Below, one piece after another: positions 60,571 to 64,000 of a stretch of DNA of 64,000 bases; the first letter of the stretch is position 1, and every line of letters begins with the position of its first letter. Where the stretch lies: assembly GCA_022749755.1 (NCBI GenBank), contig CM040443.1, positions 287,191 through 351,190 on the forward strand, given 5' to 3'. The stretch is from Azadirachta indica (lineage: Eukaryota; Streptophyta; Magnoliopsida; Sapindales; Meliaceae). The translations under genes were made by a program, and so were the position numbers. The notes beneath the pieces are model-generated. The model was not told the DNA's origin. It was given only the letters and a program-made list of their open reading frames with translations, and searched no databases.

Positions 60571-63012
60571 CATATATTTTTTTTCTTCTACAACCAATTT
60601 GTCTTGAGAAAAATGTTAAATTTACATAATTTTTTTAATGATATATTTAATATTAAGATGGTACGATTAAAAATATTAGCTATCAAACGAAAGTAGACGA
60701 AGAGTTAGTAAGTACCAACTAACTATGAAATGAAAACAAATGGTGTTTGATAAAATTTAATTATGAGATGGAACTAAAATGCTATTTGAAAAAGTGTTAT
60801 GTTGAGATTCAATGATTATGTGTAAAAAAAAAATATATTTTTATACATTAATAAAAATATATGTAAATTTATTTTTATATATTTGCATTTTTTATTAATT
60901 TTTAATGAATAAAATTATTATGTTTTACGTAAATTTTAAAAAATACATTTTAATTAAATAATTGAAAAATAATTGGTTAAAGTTTAATCAAATTATTTAC
61001 TAGCAAATTCTCATATTAAATTAAAAAATATGAAAAAAAAAAAAAAAAGAAAAACAAGTCAAGACAATGTCTTGCTTAATTACTTCTTGATTGAAGTAAT
61101 AATATATTTAAATTTGTGGTACTACTTGTGTATATTGAAATGTAATCAGACTTAACTAAAGACTGAAGAATACTATACTTCTCAACTTATATTTTAAATT
61201 TGATTTTTTTAAATGGAAGTTTATTTGTAAATATTAGGTTAGTTTATATGATTATTTTATTTATTTTTTAAGTATTTTAATAATTATATTAAAAAAATTT
61301 ATAAAAAGATGCATGTCTAATTTTTAAACACATCTACTATAACAAAATTTAGGAAAAGTATCAATTTTACTTTTAGAACTATCAACACTTTTGATAATAA
61401 AATTATTAAACACTTTAATCGATTATTTATTCAATATAATAAAAATAAATTATTTTATATGCAATAACAATTTCAAAATCTACTCTCTGGACGTAACTCG
61501 GATGGTACCCATCAAGATAATTGGACGGCCAAAAATTAAATCATATTCTAAATTAAAAAATTAACTTATGTTAAAAGAATTACCCTATTTAATTAGTGTA
61601 CTTGGATTATAATGTATGTTCTATATTTTGCTTGAGGAAGATGGAAACATGTTGTGTTCTTCAATTAATTAACATTAATAAATATGATTGATCCTTAAAT
61701 CACAAGTCAATTAACATTAAATAGATGTCATAATCATATCTTATTTATAATTATTTATAAAAATAAATTAATTTCTTAAGAAGAATTCTATTAATTTAGA
61801 CTATCATATTATGACCAAGTCCAACATTTTAGCCGGCTTTGGACGGTAGGAAACATGCAACATATAACAACATTATGGCCACCATTTTCTTCTAAGAATT
61901 CTACTTTCTTGACTTCTTTTTTTTTAAAAAAAAAGAATTAAGATAATTAAACACTAAACATGTTGCTTATGGATAAAGTTAAAATACAGTATCTATAATA
62001 TATAGGTGTTGAATTGTAGTCAATTGTATAATTCAACCGATTTTGTGATAATAAGATGTTTTTCATTTTATGAAAATATATTCTCATTTTTTCATATTTG
62101 TTGCAACTTAAAAAAATAAAAATATTTGTGATTTATGTTGATACAAGATAAATGATTAATTTTTTAATACAATTTTTGTGTACTTTATATTATTAAATCA
62201 AAATTTTGAAATAGTTAATTTCATTTATTGATATAATAATTTGGTATTTTTTGTTATAATTGGTATGATAAGACAAATTATAGAAGAGTGAAAAATAATT
62301 TTCAAAACAGGAAATTTCCCAACTCTTACACTACAATTATTCTAATTTGAAAAGTTACAAAATTTTGAACCATTTTTTTCAATATTGCTAATTACAAATC
62401 TCCCCAAGTCTTCTTAGTATGAAAAAGACAATCTAAATTCAATATTTCAAGCCAAATTCTAGAAATTTTCTCAATGGGGTTGCTTTCCAATTTTAAATTT
62501 GAAAAGAATCAAGGAATAATTTGACTAGGTTGCTTCTACCAAAATTCAATTAAAAGGAAAAATCATATTATTCTTATCTTGAAAATTCTTTTTTTACGTT
62601 TTAATATTTATTAAACGCTTTAAATAATATTTTGTTGCTAATTTTTAATTGTTCTAACAACAATCTGGATCTTAAGACCACGATAATTAAATTATTGCCA
62701 ACACTATTTTGAACAATAGGTTTTGTCATAATCATGTATTAAGAAATAATTACTATATTTTTTCCCTCTTTTTGTCTTGGATGTTCCTCAATTATGAGCG
62801 AAATTTTCCTCTTACTATAGTCTTTGATATTTGCAAAAGTATTGATTAATTTCAAGATGTAGACTTGTAGGTCCCTCATGTTTACAAAAGATCACTCAAC
62901 TTTCTTGTCTAATTTGTCAATTTCACTATTTTACTTTACCAAATAATAAAATAAAATTCTAAACCCTATAGCACCACTTTTTAAGTGTAACAAGACATTG
63001 ATTTATATAGGG
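60571..63012. other. Intergenic AT-rich region
   Basis: No gene, RNA gene or complete element recognised. Confidence 0.55.
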
Positions 63013-63721
63013 TGTGGACTAGGATCTTCTCTTGGTCTCTTCTCTTTTTAATTGTTAAGAAGATGTTGACATATGTTAATATTTAAAATAGAAAGATAAA
63101 ATTTTATTTTAATAAATTTTATTCATTTATTATTATAATTTATTACAGTTAAAAATAAAAATTATTATTTTTATTTAACTATCAAAAGCTACTGTTGACT
63201 ATCATTACCGATCACCACCAATCACCATTAACCGTTGGCGAACGATATTCGTTTGAGAAACTGTAAATACTATTGAAATTCTTGTTGAGTATCCTACGTA
63301 TTTTACTATTATTATTTCCAGTTAAGCAACGATTTGACGTAGATATAAAATTAAATTTTTTAGTTGTAAATATTTAATTTTAAATTTACCATAAGCGATT
63401 ACTCAAACAGAAATAATAATAGTACCATTACATAAGACACTCAACAAAGATTTTAGTAGTATTTACGGTTTGTCAAATAAATATCATTCGCTGGTGGTCA
63501 ATGGCGATTGATGGTGGTCGGCAGGTGACAGTGAATGGTGGCTTTTGATAGCGAAATAAAAAATAATAACTTTTACTTTAATTGTAATAGATTAAAATAG
63601 TAAATAGGTCAATTTTATTAGAAATAAATTTAGGCCTTCCATTTTAAATATTAACACGTGTCAACATCTCTTTGAAAGTTAAGAAGAAATGAGATTAGGA
63701 GTAGATCCCAATCCTTAGACT
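63013..63721. mobile_element. Compact fold-back element, arms about 320 bp
   Basis: The left arm (63013-63330) and right arm (about 63405-63721) are inverted copies around a 70-base loop. Matched pieces include 'GATGTTGACATATGTTAATA' with the inverse of 'TATTAACACGTGTCAACATC', 'CTATCAAAAGCTACTGTTGA' with the inverse of 'TGAATGGTGGCTTTTGATAG', and 'GTAAATACTATTGAAATTCT' with the inverse of 'GATTTTAGTAGTATTTAC'. There is no coding frame. Arms of this quality would transcribe into a long hairpin RNA. From 63722 to 64000 nothing further is recognised. Confidence 0.8.
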
Positions 63722-64000
63722 AATCAAGATTAACTTTATTTACTTTCAACTTAAATAATTTTTAAATTGATGTATTGTATTCATCCCAACAATTGAAGAT
63801 TATTTTTATCTTCTTAAGCGTATAGTTCATATAAAATAAGATAAAGTATTCTTGATAAATTTTTGATGTAATATCAATACATTGTATGTGTAATTTTAAT
63901 ATCTAAAAGAATTTTAAAAGTAAAACTTTTTGTAAAACTCACATATTTTTTTACTAATATTTAACTAGAACGGATCAACAACTCCATAAATTTATACATA

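Overview
The window is nuclear DNA of a flowering plant, almost certainly a eudicot. It has GT-AG introns, long AT-rich intergenic stretches, decayed LTR, LINE and DNA transposons, and plant-only families: a CHASE-domain cytokinin receptor, a QALGGH zinc finger, a TMK receptor kinase and a GDSL lipase. I cannot name the species. A 100-N assembly gap lies at 13788-13887.

Layout. (1) 1-12.4 kb, minus-strand genes and relics: the N-terminal end of a TMK-like LRR receptor kinase runs off the left edge. A Copia relic and a fold-back DNA element follow. Next come a nearly complete TMK paralogue with one in-frame stop (6795-9548) and a five-exon GDSL lipase pseudogene with three lesions (10948-12402). 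(2) 12.4-20.2 kb: the gap, a hAT-like fragment, a LINE RNase H relic and two nested long-TIR elements. (3) 20352-26697, minus: a complete 11-exon AHK4/CRE1/WOL-type cytokinin receptor (1005 aa). Its large third intron holds an LTR relic and its fourth is a GC-AG intron. (4) 27-48 kb: no convincing gene; microsatellites, four copies of a palindromic MITE-like sequence, and two large fold-back elements. (5) 48.2-59.1 kb, gene-rich: a single-finger C2H2 repressor (+), an intronless 261-aa protein I do not recognise (+), and a complete nine-exon alpha-SNAP (minus), convergent with the unknown gene. (6) 59.2-64 kb: AT-rich, with a long TAA/TTA repeat and a compact fold-back element.

The intact genes have separate jobs: cytokinin perception, transcriptional repression, SNARE recycling. 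I see no operon-like or defence-type system. The strongest unexplained signal is structural. At least five inverted-repeat elements occur, two with near-perfect or perfect 9-10 bp target duplications. Their ends resemble each other, which suggests one diverged Mutator-like superfamily of non-autonomous elements. The unknown intronless gene is the best candidate for new protein biology.
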